NCBI RefSeq assembly: GCF_000424665.1
Contig: NZ_AUKI01000023.1
Span: 93,217-157,216, forward strand
Origin: Salinimicrobium terrae DSM 17865
Lineage (GTDB): Bacteria > Bacteroidota > Bacteroidia > Flavobacteriales > Flavobacteriaceae
DNA length: 64,000 bases
Reading direction: 5' to 3'
Part shown: positions 35,216-44,432 of the stretch, in pieces
How positions within the stretch are numbered: the first letter of the stretch is position 1
Layout of the letters: every line of letters begins with the position of its first letter
Program-made: the position numbers and the translations under genes
Notes under the pieces: generated by a model
Told to the model about the DNA's origin: nothing
The model's input: only the letters and a program-made list of their open reading frames with translations
Database searches by the model: none

Positions 35216-36679
35216 TTACTTTTTTAGGAACTTAAAACTTTGGTTGATGATCTTGTTTATTTCCGGAGAAAACTTCAGCAAATAAATAGTCAGTACGTAT
35301 AGAAGGGCAATAATGCTTGACTTCAGCATTATATTCACCACAGGATGCCATGTGAAATTCCAGTAGTAAAACCCGAAACTAAAAATAAGGATGAGAAGAA
35401 GGCTGTATCCGGTTTCTTTAGTAAATGGATGAATTCTGAATTTTTTCAACACTATCACCAGCTTTACTGTATTATAACAGGCAAAGGCAAGGAAGGTGGC
35501 CAACGCCGCTCCTAAAAGCTCTAAAACTGGAATCAGAACAATATTTAGTACAAAAGCCAGAATAGCCAGAAACACGCCTATAGCTAAAACCAGCCGGTAA
35601 TAATCTGAATTAAAAAGAATGCTATTGTTATTCCCAAGTAAATTATCATAGAGTTTGACACAGCTAATTAAAATAACAATCGAATAACTAATCTGATACT
35701 CATCCGGAATTAGCTCGTAAAGCTGAGAAATGTTGGTGATAATCAACAAAAAAATGAGTCCGCTAATGATCAAAAGGTTTAGAGAACTCTTTTCGTAAAG
35801 TTCCAGAAGTCCTTTTTTATCCTTTTTGTTGAGTAAAGTAGCTGTCATTGGATAAGTGATTTGGTGCATTGCTCTTGAAGGAACTGCGATCACAGAAGAT
35901 ACATATACAGCGATCCCGTATACGGCCACCATTTCTATGGGAAGAAATCTTTCTATCATCACCTTATCCAGATCCAGCAACACCATAGCGACAGATCCTG
36001 CAATAAGGATCAATGCAGAATACTTCAGAATAAAAGATCGGTTACGCGGAAAAGAAAAACTAAGCTTCGGAAAATATAAGCTGAAGGCATAGAACATCAT
36101 TATAATAAGGCGCAAAATAAAAACCCCACCCACGGCATAAATAAAATTTTCAATAGAAATGTACCCGAAGTAGACCGCCAGCAACAGCAGGGAAATGCAG
36201 ACCCGGTGAAACACCTCTTTCATAAAATTCCCGAAGACACTTTTGTAATGAACCTTGGCCCAGGAAAAAAAGATCTCAAAATAGGAAGTCGCAACGGCGA
36301 TCACAAAAATTAACCAGATATATGGCTTTACCAATCCGTCACCGTCGGAAAAGTAATTGAGCAGCAAGTCGTAGGACAAATAACCAATAAGGGCAAGAAT
36401 TAGAGAAATTCCCAGCGGTAAAAGCAGGATGACGCTTAGCAGCTTATCTTTTTCTTCGGCCGAATCATATGAGCTGTAAAACTTCACCAGGGTATTGTGA
36501 ACTCCAAAGGCCATAAGCGGCCAGATGAGATTTGCAGCCGATAGCAGAAAACCCACCAACCCATAATATTCGGGGGTGAGAAAATTTGCATAGAGAAACA
36601 GGGTATTGATCGCTCCAATACCAAAGCCAAAATAAGTAGTAGAAAGATTTTTGGCCGATTGGCTAATGATGATCCCCAT
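35216..36679 (-). CDS. Polysaccharide biosynthesis flippase (Wzx/MATE-like)
   Basis: The 487-residue polytopic protein has about 14 hydrophobic helices and the layout of the polysaccharide flippase family (e.g. LSTTYFGFGIGAINTLFLY near the N-terminus). Such proteins flip lipid-linked oligosaccharides across the inner membrane. Its start overlaps the glycosyltransferase stop by 1 nt, so the two are co-translated. The exact glycan, capsule, O-antigen or other surface sugar, cannot be told. Confidence 0.85.
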   Translation of the reverse strand: MGIIISQSAKNLSTTYFGFGIGAINTLFLYANFLTPEYYGLVGFLLSAANLIWPLMAFGVHNTLVKFYSSYDSAEEKDKLLSVILLLPLGISLILALIGYLSYDLLLNYFSDGDGLVKPYIWLIFVIAVATSYFEIFFSWAKVHYKSVFGNFMKEVFHRVCISLLLLAVYFGYISIENFIYAVGGVFILRLIIMMFYAFSLYFPKLSFSFPRNRSFILKYSALILIAGSVAMVLLDLDKVMIERFLPIEMVAVYGIAVYVSSVIAVPSRAMHQITYPMTATLLNKKDKKGLLELYEKSSLNLLIISGLIFLLIITNISQLYELIPDEYQISYSIVILISCVKLYDNLLGNNNSILFNSDYYRLVLAIGVFLAILAFVLNIVLIPVLELLGAALATFLAFACYNTVKLVIVLKKFRIHPFTKETGYSLLLILIFSFGFYYWNFTWHPVVNIMLKSSIIALLYVLTIYLLKFSPEINKIINQSFKFLKK

Positions 36680-37962
36680 TAAAGCTGCTTTATTTGTGTG
36701 GCCAACTGTTTTGTCAAGGCTTTCCTGCTGTATTGCTGAAGTCCGATAGGATAAGATTTTAATTCACCCTTTTTGAAAAGCTCATACTTTTCCTGAAGAA
36801 AGCCTTTAATTTCCCCTTTTTGAGAGTATAGAAAACATGATCCCGTATTGGTTTTCTGAATGATCTTTTGAATATCTGCTCCCTCGGGACCTACAGCAAG
36901 TATAGGCCGATCACTCACCATATATTCAAATAGTTTCCCCGGAATTATACCTTTTGTTTCTTCACTATCTATCTCAATCAACAGGAGCAGCTGCGAACTT
37001 CTTTGAAGTTGCAAAGCTTCCGAATGAGAGACATAATCCTTCAAAACAAGCCATTCCTCTAAACCCGATTTTTGAATACTTTCCAGAACAAGCTCTCCCA
37101 CTGCCCCAACAAGTTTTAATTGGAAATCCCTTGCAAAATTCTCATTTTCCTGTATCAATTCTGAAATTGCCTGCCACAGGTTTTCAGGATTTCTTCCGGA
37201 AAGCAAAGACCCAATATGGGAAAGACTGAATTGCTCATCCATTGGTAGCTTTTCAACCTGCTCTACATCATAACCATTAGTGATCACCTCAATGGGACGA
37301 TTGGTTTTTGACAGGAACTCCTCTCGGGTAGTAAAACTGGTGGTAATAATCATGTCTGCGGTTTGCAGCACCTCTTTTTCCAGATCTTCATGTTTTTTTC
37401 GGGAACTAGAAAGCAGCTTTAGCTTACTGTGATAGCCAATTTGCGTCCATGGATCCCTGAAATCGGCTAGCCACTTCACTCCCATCTCCTTTTTTAGTTG
37501 TAACCCAATAAGGTGCATGCTATGAGGAGGACCGGTAGTAATAACCGTATTAATATTGTGCTCTTTCAGGTATTCCGAAAGAAATTTTACCGAAGGTTTG
37601 ATCCAGAACTTCCGGGCATCAGGGATGAAAAAATTTCCCCGAATGAACAGCATAGATTTCTGCAAAAATCCTTGCTTCTGTTCCTTTGGAATTATTCCGG
37701 AACTAATAGCCTGAGTATCTTTTTTAGACAATAAGCCTGCAAAAGGATAGGGTTCAAAAATGGCATTTTTGAGCACCTTTATTTCTGAAGGTATTCCAGA
37801 TTCAAGAGAGGTATCTTTTAAAGGGTAATGAGGATTCTCAGGGACATAAACAATAGGTTCAATACCATTTTCAGGAAGATATTTTACAAATTTAAGCCAG
37901 CGCTGCACGCCCGGGCCACCGGCCGGGGGCCAGTAATAAGTAACTATAAGTACTTTTTTCAT
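36679..37962 (-). CDS. Glycosyltransferase, family 4 type
   Basis: The 427-residue cytoplasmic enzyme has the GT-B fold. The N-terminus VLIVTYYWPPAGGPGVQRW is typical of GT4, the central segment is VITNGYDVEQ, and the C-terminal donor-binding region is GIIPGKLFEYMVSDRPILAVGPEGADI. It is expected to transfer an activated sugar onto a lipid-linked glycan. It is coupled to the flippase downstream and preceded by the YfhO gene, suggesting a small surface-glycan module. Confidence 0.9.
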   Translation of the reverse strand: MKKVLIVTYYWPPAGGPGVQRWLKFVKYLPENGIEPIVYVPENPHYPLKDTSLESGIPSEIKVLKNAIFEPYPFAGLLSKKDTQAISSGIIPKEQKQGFLQKSMLFIRGNFFIPDARKFWIKPSVKFLSEYLKEHNINTVITTGPPHSMHLIGLQLKKEMGVKWLADFRDPWTQIGYHSKLKLLSSSRKKHEDLEKEVLQTADMIITTSFTTREEFLSKTNRPIEVITNGYDVEQVEKLPMDEQFSLSHIGSLLSGRNPENLWQAISELIQENENFARDFQLKLVGAVGELVLESIQKSGLEEWLVLKDYVSHSEALQLQRSSQLLLLIEIDSEETKGIIPGKLFEYMVSDRPILAVGPEGADIQKIIQKTNTGSCFLYSQKGEIKGFLQEKYELFKKGELKSYPIGLQQYSRKALTKQLATQIKQL

Positions 37963-37983
37963 TGCCCTGCTTAAAATGCAAAC

Positions 37984-40398
37984 TTATCTTCGTCTTATTC
38001 CCCAAATGATACCGCCAATCAACAATAATCCCAGTAGTATAGAACTGCCCAATGCAATCGAACTCCCGGTTTTTACTACCTGCGGCTCAAACCTAAAAGT
38101 TATTTCGTGTTCCCCGGCCGGCACCATCATTGCGCGTAAAACATAATTGGCTCTAAAATGCGGTACTTCCTCCCCGTCAATATAAGCCTGCCATCCATGA
38201 GGATAATAGATTTCAGAAAAAACAGCAAGAAGATCATTTTCTGAAGAAGCGCTGTAGACCAGTTCATTCGGTTGATAAGACACCAGTTCGATTTGTGCAG
38301 TAGAGTCGGGCGCAAATTCCTTTTTCGGAATAAATTCGGCAAAGTCATTGTCAACTACCGCTACTCTTTTAGTATTTATTCCTTCCAGCGCCAGGATAGC
38401 TTCATTCGCATCCTCCACCAGGATTACCTCCTGAACAAACCAGGCATTGCCATTGGTTTCTGGATTTTCCTGGGCCACGGGACCATCTTCGGTTGGAATA
38501 ATGAAGTATTTGGTGTTAAGCATGTTGAGCACCTGCAGGTTGTTCTGAGATAAATAAAAATCATAAAGTTCCTGCATCCTTCCCGGCTTGGCAGCATGAT
38601 AGCCCCCTACCGAATTGTGGAAAAAAGAGGTGCGGGCGGTATTAAACGGGCTTCCGCTAAGGTCAAAAACCCTGTAGTGAGAATCATCCTGCATGATTTC
38701 CCGATCGGCTCCGGTAGGTTGGAAAGGTCGGTTTACCTGGCTCGACTTAACGAAATCGTCTCCATCTACATACCTTCTGTCTACCGCCACAAGATCTACA
38801 AGAATCAATGCTCCCAATGCTATTATTGCAAGATTTCGGGTTAATTTTTTCTTCAGAAATAGCCAGAGTACTGCAGCGGTCAATAGAACAAAACTCAGGG
38901 AGCGAATAGCATCGGTAGTAAAAACAGATTTTCGATCTTCCTTTAGTGCCCGAACAAATTCAGGCCCCAACTGCTGAATCAAAACTCCATCACTTGCGCC
39001 TGTAAAGCTGAAAGCACCTCTAAAAAGCAGGAACAACAAAGCTACTCCTCCGGTAATTATTGTTGCCCATTTTAGGGAATAGATTTTCCGGTCTTCAGTT
39101 TCTTCTCTAAAGAACAGTCTTGCAAGTCCTGCAATAGCCAACACTGGAATACAAAGTTCAATAATGACCTGTATGGAAGACACCGCTCTAAACTTGTTAT
39201 AAAGCGGAAAATAATTGATGAAGAGATCTGTAAGGAAACTAAAATTTTTCCCCCAGGATAATAGTAGAGCTAACAAAGAACCACCTACGATCCACCACTT
39301 GAGCTTTCCTCTTATTAGAAAAAGAGCAAAAACAAACAGAAAAAGTACGGTGGCTCCAATGTAAGCAGGCGCACCAACAAAAGGTTGATCACCCCAATAA
39401 GTTGGTGCTGATTCGGCAAATTGTGCGGCCTGTAAGGGATTGGCTCCAAGCTTTAGCAACTGAGAATAGATTGCAGAATCTGTTCCTATATTTTCTGCAC
39501 TGGAACCTCCCATAAACCTCGGGATGAAAAGATTAAAGCTTTCTAAAACTCCATAGCTGTATTCGGTAATATAATTATAATCAAGACCGGAAGATTTATC
39601 GGGTGCACCTTCAGGAGTAATGGTGAGTCCGGTGTCGCCACGGGTACTAAAATCGGCATATTCCTGGGTGGCCATTAAATTGGTTGCATTCGCACCTATG
39701 GCCAGTAGTACAGCTACCACCATTACAACAAGAGCTTTGAAAAACTGTGGTAATTTCTTCTTCTTAAAAGCATCTATGAGATAGACAATTCCAATGACAA
39801 TCACCAGCAGGAGAAGGTAAAAAGTCATCTGGAAATGATTGGCACTTATCTCCAGCGCCATCCCGAAGGCAAGTAACAGGAATCCCCAAATATATTTTTG
39901 CCTAAAGCACAGGAGTATACCTCCAAGTACCCAGGGCATATAAGCTATAGCATGGGCTTTGGCATTATGTCCCACTCCTAAAATTATAATAAGATAAGTG
40001 GAAAAACCAAAAGCCAGAGCTCCCAAAACAGCCAGCCTGTAATCGATTTTAAGGACAAGGAATAAGATATAGATTCCGATGAAATACAGAAAAAGATAGT
40101 CTGCCGGCCTTGGCAGAAATCGCAATGTCCTGTCCAGTTCCTTTACGTAATTGTGTGGATAATTCGCTCCCAATTGATAAGTAGGCATTCCTCCAAAAGC
40201 CGCGTCTGTCCAATAAGGCTCCTCCCCTGTCTCTGCTCGGAACTCAGTTTGCTGACGAGACATCCCGATGTATTGTGCTATATCACTTTGAAATATCTCT
40301 TTTCCCTGGAGTACGGGATAAAAATATGCTAAAGAAACAACTATAAATCCCAGGACAACAAAAACATGAGGAAATACTTTCTTTAGGGACAAATTCAT
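37984..40398 (-). CDS. YfhO-family membrane protein
   Basis: The 804-residue protein has an N-terminal transmembrane half with many hydrophobic helices and the YfhO-type signature near the start (FQSDIAQYIGMSRQQTEFRAETGEEPYW). A large extracytoplasmic domain (about 560-760) and a final helix (GSSILLGLLLIGGIIWGI) with Arg-rich tail follow. YfhO proteins of the GT-C superfamily are linked to glycosylation of cell-surface polymers. Here it sits with a flippase and a GT4, which supports an envelope glycan role. Confidence 0.85.
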   Translation of the reverse strand: MNLSLKKVFPHVFVVLGFIVVSLAYFYPVLQGKEIFQSDIAQYIGMSRQQTEFRAETGEEPYWTDAAFGGMPTYQLGANYPHNYVKELDRTLRFLPRPADYLFLYFIGIYILFLVLKIDYRLAVLGALAFGFSTYLIIILGVGHNAKAHAIAYMPWVLGGILLCFRQKYIWGFLLLAFGMALEISANHFQMTFYLLLLVIVIGIVYLIDAFKKKKLPQFFKALVVMVVAVLLAIGANATNLMATQEYADFSTRGDTGLTITPEGAPDKSSGLDYNYITEYSYGVLESFNLFIPRFMGGSSAENIGTDSAIYSQLLKLGANPLQAAQFAESAPTYWGDQPFVGAPAYIGATVLFLFVFALFLIRGKLKWWIVGGSLLALLLSWGKNFSFLTDLFINYFPLYNKFRAVSSIQVIIELCIPVLAIAGLARLFFREETEDRKIYSLKWATIITGGVALLFLLFRGAFSFTGASDGVLIQQLGPEFVRALKEDRKSVFTTDAIRSLSFVLLTAAVLWLFLKKKLTRNLAIIALGALILVDLVAVDRRYVDGDDFVKSSQVNRPFQPTGADREIMQDDSHYRVFDLSGSPFNTARTSFFHNSVGGYHAAKPGRMQELYDFYLSQNNLQVLNMLNTKYFIIPTEDGPVAQENPETNGNAWFVQEVILVEDANEAILALEGINTKRVAVVDNDFAEFIPKKEFAPDSTAQIELVSYQPNELVYSASSENDLLAVFSEIYYPHGWQAYIDGEEVPHFRANYVLRAMMVPAGEHEITFRFEPQVVKTGSSIALGSSILLGLLLIGGIIWGIRRR

Positions 40399-40422
40399 AG
40401 GAAGAGGATTTTGGAGCGGAAA

Positions 40423-40701
40423 TTAGTCAATTTCTTCATAATCGATATACTCTCCCACGTCATTCTTTGACTTTTGCTTCCTTTTGGGTTTTTTATCAAT
40501 GCTAACTTCCCCCTGCCGTCGTTGTTGCTCCCTACCGGAATCAAACTGACTAAACCGCTGCTGGAATTTTTTCCCGATCTTCTTCAACACCCAACGTAGA
40601 ATAATAGGTCCAAGCCAGCGAAATATAAGTTTTAAACCAAAGTAAATAAGGAGAACTATTAGTATAACCTTTAACACCTGGGTTAGTGAAGCTTCGTGCA
40701 T
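40423..40701 (-). CDS. DUF4834 family protein
   Basis: The 92-residue protein has one hydrophobic helix (about 9-26, VILIVLLIYFGLKLIF) followed by a basic segment (KKIGKKFQQRFSQFD) and an acidic/charged C-terminus ending EYIDYEEID. It matches the DUF4834 pattern found in flavobacteria. The start MHEASLTQ at 40699-40701 is preferred, because the longer open frame overlaps the divergent outer-membrane protein gene. Function is unknown. Confidence 0.75.
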   Translation of the reverse strand: MHEASLTQVLKVILIVLLIYFGLKLIFRWLGPIILRWVLKKIGKKFQQRFSQFDSGREQQRRQGEVSIDKKPKRKQKSKNDVGEYIDYEEID

Positions 40702-40776
40702 TCTAAAAATTTTGGTAAAATTACCATTCTGCTCAAAGAAAACCATTGCTGCAGCCAAAAAAAATGAGAAAATCTC

Positions 40777-40784
40777 TATATTTG
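40777..40784 (+). promoter_or_regulatory. TAnnTTTG element for the outer-membrane protein gene
   Basis: TATATTTG matches the -7 consensus 22 nt before the ATG at 40807. The -33 element is not convincing. Confidence 0.4.
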
Positions 40785-40806
40785 GTTGTAACCAATCAGT
40801 CCCAAT

Positions 40807-41703
40807 ATGAGGATCTACGCGATATTTTTTCTTCTCTTCCTCTGCGGAAGTTTTCTTGCCACTGCACAATATACTGAAACTATAAATTCTAACAGACCCG
40901 GAAATTCACAGGGAGCCTTTGCCGTGGGACCTATGGTGCTACAAATTGAGGCAGGTGGCCAATTTGGACACGATGAACACGTATTGCTTCAGACAGATAC
41001 AGAGCTTTGGGGGATAGATTACGCAGTAAGATTCGGGTTTCTCCTGGAAGAACTGGAGATCAATGTGATGGGCTCTTATTTAGACCAAACCACTAGTTAC
41101 ATTGTAGGAGCTAATACTGAAAATTACGGAATAAGTAATTTTAATTCTAATGCCATAGGCGTTAAATATTTAATTTATGATCCTTACAAAAATGCAAAGG
41201 AAAAAAAGCCGAACCTCTATAGCTGGAAAGCAAATCAACGCTTTGACTGGAGTGTTTTTATTCCTGCCGTTGCATTATACGCTGGAGCTAATTTCTCTTT
41301 TGGGGATAATCCATACCTGTACGAGGGACAGGGAAAATATACTCCCCGTGCAGCCGTGATCACGCAAAATAACTGGGGTCCATGGGTATTGGTCTTAAAT
41401 GTAATTGGCGATCGCATAGGTGATGAGTATCCTTCTTATTCTGGGATTGCGACTCTTACCCACTCCTTCTCCTCTAAATTTGCCATGTTTGGAGAATTCC
41501 AGACCTTAATCAGTGACATTTACAGCGATGAGATTGCCCGTGGTGGTTTTGCTTATCTTTTTCATAAGAACTTTCAGGCAGATATTTCCGGGCTTATAAA
41601 CTTTAAAGATACTCCCTCCAGGTGGCAGGTAGCCGGAGGACTTTCCTATAGGTTCGACTGGCATAAGCAAGACCAGTACCTGGAAGCCCAGGAAGAGCTA
41701 TAA
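40807..41703 (+). CDS. Outer-membrane beta-barrel protein, phenol-degradation MetA-like
   Basis: The 298-residue protein has a signal peptide ending near residue 21 (LLFLCGSFLATAQ) and then amphipathic beta strands with alternating aromatic residues. It begins TINSNRPGNSQGAFAVGPMVLQIEAGGQFG and ends with a strand terminating in YRFDW. This resembles the MetA-like outer-membrane family, putative transporters. No substrate can be named. It is 22 nt upstream of pncB, so it may be part of that operon. Confidence 0.75.
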   Translation: MRIYAIFFLLFLCGSFLATAQYTETINSNRPGNSQGAFAVGPMVLQIEAGGQFGHDEHVLLQTDTELWGIDYAVRFGFLLEELEINVMGSYLDQTTSYIVGANTENYGISNFNSNAIGVKYLIYDPYKNAKEKKPNLYSWKANQRFDWSVFIPAVALYAGANFSFGDNPYLYEGQGKYTPRAAVITQNNWGPWVLVLNVIGDRIGDEYPSYSGIATLTHSFSSKFAMFGEFQTLISDIYSDEIARGGFAYLFHKNFQADISGLINFKDTPSRWQVAGGLSYRFDWHKQDQYLEAQEEL

Positions 41704-41725
41704 TAAAAAATCAAAAGAACGCAGG

Positions 41726-43138
41726 ATGATTGACATAAGCGGTACTTACACAGATCAGTATCAGCTCAGCATGGGGCAGGTTTACTTTAGCAAAGGGGAA
41801 ACAGAAAACACGGCAGTTTTCGATTATTTTTTCAGAAAATTACCTTTTAACGGGGGGTTCGCTGTATTTGCTGGGCTTGAAACCCTTCTGGATTATCTGG
41901 AAAAACTAAAATTTTCAGAGAAAGACCTGGATTACTTAAGAAGCCTGGAATTTTCTGAGGACTACTTGGATTACCTGAAGAATTTTCGCTTCCGCGGAAA
42001 GATCTACAGTATGCAGGAAGGAGACCTGGTATTTCCCGGGGCACCGGTGTTAAGGGTGGAAGCAAATATCATCGAAGCTCAGATCATAGAGACCCTGCTG
42101 CTGAATATTCTAAATTTTCAAACTCTTATTGCCACTAAAGCGGCGAGAATGGCCATCCAGGCCAAAGGCAGAACCTTAATTGATTTCGGGTTAAGAAGAG
42201 CCCAGGGTTTTGGTGGCTATCATGCGAGCAGAGCCGCTATAATTGGCGGATTTGAGGCTACGAGTAATACCCGGGCCGGCAGGGATTTTGGGTTTCCGGT
42301 TTCGGGAACTATGGCACATTCCTTTGTACAAAGTTATGAGCATGAACTGGATGCCTTCAGGGATTTTGCCGAGGCACATCCTAAAAACGCCATTTTACTG
42401 GTAGATACCTATGATACTTTAAAAAGCGGAATTCCAAACGCCATCCAGGTGGGAAAGGAAATGGAAAAACGTGGGGATAAGCTGAAGGGGATACGCCTGG
42501 ACAGTGGCGATCTTGCTTATCTGGCCAGAAAATCAAGGGAACTGCTGGACAATGCCGGTTTGGATTACGTAAAAATTTCAGCTTCCAATCAGCTGGATGA
42601 ACATGTGATCAAAAGCTTGCTTGATCAGGAGGCCCCTATTGATATATTTGGAGTGGGAACGAGCTTAGTGACCGGAAAACCTGATGCCGCCCTTGACGGG
42701 GTTTATAAATTATCATTTTTCAAAGGTAAACCGAGGATAAAACTATCTGAAACTATTTCAAAAGTAACCTTACCTCACCAAAAGCAGGTACACCGGCTTC
42801 TTGATGAGTCCGGAAATTTCCTTGGAGGAGACGTGGTTTGCCTGGCAAATGAAAAAAATCCTGAAATGATGTATCACCCATACGATCCGCTCAAATTCAG
42901 GTTTGTTGGAGATGTAGAAAAAGAGGAGCTTTTAAATATTGTATTTGATAATCGAACAAGATCTGATAAAAAGAAGACCATTCAGGAAATTAAAGAGTTT
43001 AATAAAGAAAGGTTGGCAAAACTTCCCCCGGAATATAAGCGGTTTAATAATCCCCACATTTACAAAGTGGGAATAAGTGAGAAACTCAGAGATGAGCGGA
43101 ACGCCATTATTGAGGAACACAAAAATAAAAGATCATGA
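41726..43138 (+). CDS. pncB: Nicotinate phosphoribosyltransferase
   Basis: PncB makes nicotinate mononucleotide in the Preiss-Handler NAD salvage route. The 470-residue protein has the family start TYTDQYQLSMGQVYF, the central DFGLRRAQGFGGYHASRAAIIGGF with the phosphate loop, and GTMAHSFVQSYEHELDAF. Its stop overlaps the pncA start by 4 nt (ATGA), so nicotinamide deamidation and nicotinate salvage are translationally coupled. Confidence 0.95.
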   Translation: MIDISGTYTDQYQLSMGQVYFSKGETENTAVFDYFFRKLPFNGGFAVFAGLETLLDYLEKLKFSEKDLDYLRSLEFSEDYLDYLKNFRFRGKIYSMQEGDLVFPGAPVLRVEANIIEAQIIETLLLNILNFQTLIATKAARMAIQAKGRTLIDFGLRRAQGFGGYHASRAAIIGGFEATSNTRAGRDFGFPVSGTMAHSFVQSYEHELDAFRDFAEAHPKNAILLVDTYDTLKSGIPNAIQVGKEMEKRGDKLKGIRLDSGDLAYLARKSRELLDNAGLDYVKISASNQLDEHVIKSLLDQEAPIDIFGVGTSLVTGKPDAALDGVYKLSFFKGKPRIKLSETISKVTLPHQKQVHRLLDESGNFLGGDVVCLANEKNPEMMYHPYDPLKFRFVGDVEKEELLNIVFDNRTRSDKKKTIQEIKEFNKERLAKLPPEYKRFNNPHIYKVGISEKLRDERNAIIEEHKNKRS

Positions 43139-43740
43139 AGACTTTGATCATTGTTGACGCACAAGTGGATTTTATGCCGGGAGGTGCGTTGGAAGTAAAA
43201 AACGGAGACCGTATTATTCCTGTAATTAATAAAATTTTACCTCATTTTGAGCTCGTTGTGGCGACACAGGATTGGCACCCGACGAATCATAAAAGTTTTG
43301 CGGTAAACCATCCGGGGAAAAAGGAATTTGAAGTCATTGATCTTAATGGTCTCGAGCAAAAGCTTTGGCCCGTGCACTGTGTTCAAGGGACAAAAGGGGC
43401 AAACTTCCACCCAGATCTTAAAACAAAACCTGTAGAAGCCATTTTTAGAAAGGGAATGGATCCCGAAATAGACAGCTACAGTGGATTTTCTGACAATGGA
43501 CATAAAAAGGTCACAGGATTGAGCGGTTATCTCAAAGAAAAAGGGGCCGTAGATCTCTACTTCTGCGGACTAGCTGCAGATATTTGTGTTTATTTTACGC
43601 TTTTAGACGCGCTAAAAGAAGGTTTTAAAGCGACACTTATTGAAGATGCGGCTGTTCCTCTGCTGCCCGAAGGATTTGATAAAATACGACGGGATATAAT
43701 ATCCAGGGGAGGGAGAATTACTCACTCAGATGAGGTGTAA
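43135..43740 (+). CDS. pncA: Bifunctional nicotinamidase/pyrazinamidase
   Basis: PncA hydrolyses nicotinamide to nicotinate. The 201-residue isochorismatase-like protein has Asp8 in IIVDAQVDFMPGGAL, metal-binding residues in TQDWHPTNHKSF, the catalytic Lys region FRKGMDPEIDSYSGF and the nucleophile Cys in FCGLAADICVYFT. The length is standard. It directly follows pncB with an ATGA overlap, making a two-gene NAD salvage unit. Confidence 0.96.
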   Translation: MKTLIIVDAQVDFMPGGALEVKNGDRIIPVINKILPHFELVVATQDWHPTNHKSFAVNHPGKKEFEVIDLNGLEQKLWPVHCVQGTKGANFHPDLKTKPVEAIFRKGMDPEIDSYSGFSDNGHKKVTGLSGYLKEKGAVDLYFCGLAADICVYFTLLDALKEGFKATLIEDAAVPLLPEGFDKIRRDIISRGGRITHSDEV

Positions 43741-43897
43741 AAAATGACATTTTTGAGACTTGTTCCATGAATTCTTGCATGGCCTAACGACAAGCATCAT
43801 TAAGGAACGATAACGGACTACGTTTGCCGAACAGGAAATTATTCGGGAATTTGTCGCCAACCTTTTTTATTCATAACTCATAACTCCATAACTCTCA

Positions 43898-44326
43898 TTA
43901 TCTCCGATGCCACCTGCGGGTAAACCACCATACTGCCGCCTGAAGAAAACCAGTCAAAACCACTGAGGTAATTATATGCTGCAACGCATGCAACACTCCG
44001 AAAGAGTAGCCATCCCGAAATTTATTGGGAAGGTTGTACCCGGTCATAAGCACCTGACTTAAATAACCGAGAAAAGCAAAAGCTATTACTAGAAAAGCAT
44101 AGGTGAAGAAAAAAAAGAAATTTTTCTTCTTCGTCCACTTGAAGTAAATAGAAGCCGAAACCAGCACAAGCCAACTTACCCAAATACTTATCTGGTAGTG
44201 TAACACCGAATCAAGTGCTTCCTGCAGCTCGGTCCCATCGAGATTCCCTACTGCTTTAAACAAGGTGAAAATGGGGTAAAACAGTACCGCCAAAAAGAGA
44301 AATCTCAGTATATTTTTTTTTCGCAT
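43898..44326 (-). CDS. Small polytopic membrane protein, unknown function
   Basis: The 142-residue protein has about four transmembrane helices (about 9-25, 47-64, 72-92, 112-132) and a basic C-terminus (TRRWHRR). No domain was recognised. It stands alone between pncA (convergent) and the rny terminator. The spacer at 43741-43897 shows repeated CATAACTC words but no gene. Confidence 0.6.
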   Translation of the reverse strand: MRKKNILRFLFLAVLFYPIFTLFKAVGNLDGTELQEALDSVLHYQISIWVSWLVLVSASIYFKWTKKKNFFFFFTYAFLVIAFAFLGYLSQVLMTGYNLPNKFRDGYSFGVLHALQHIITSVVLTGFLQAAVWWFTRRWHRR

Positions 44327-44374
44327 TTGGATCCCGGTTCGCAGCCCTTAAATTACGGAAACAAAACGGTTCTA

Positions 44375-44407
44375 ATAAAAAACTCCCGCTTCTTTTGTAA
44401 GCGGGAG
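44375..44407 (-). terminator. Terminator downstream of rny
   Basis: On the minus strand CTCCCGCTT-ACAAAAG-AAGCGGGAG is a perfect 9-bp GC-rich stem followed by a U-rich tail (TTTTTTATTA). It ends the rny transcript. Confidence 0.9.
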
Positions 44408-44432
44408 CTAATTTATAATGAGCTTTATTTCT

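Noticed and set aside
43741..43897. A small gene in the pncA to membrane-protein spacer
   Set aside because: Only short repeated words (CATAACTC) and the palindrome copy were found; no frame has a convincing start and length.
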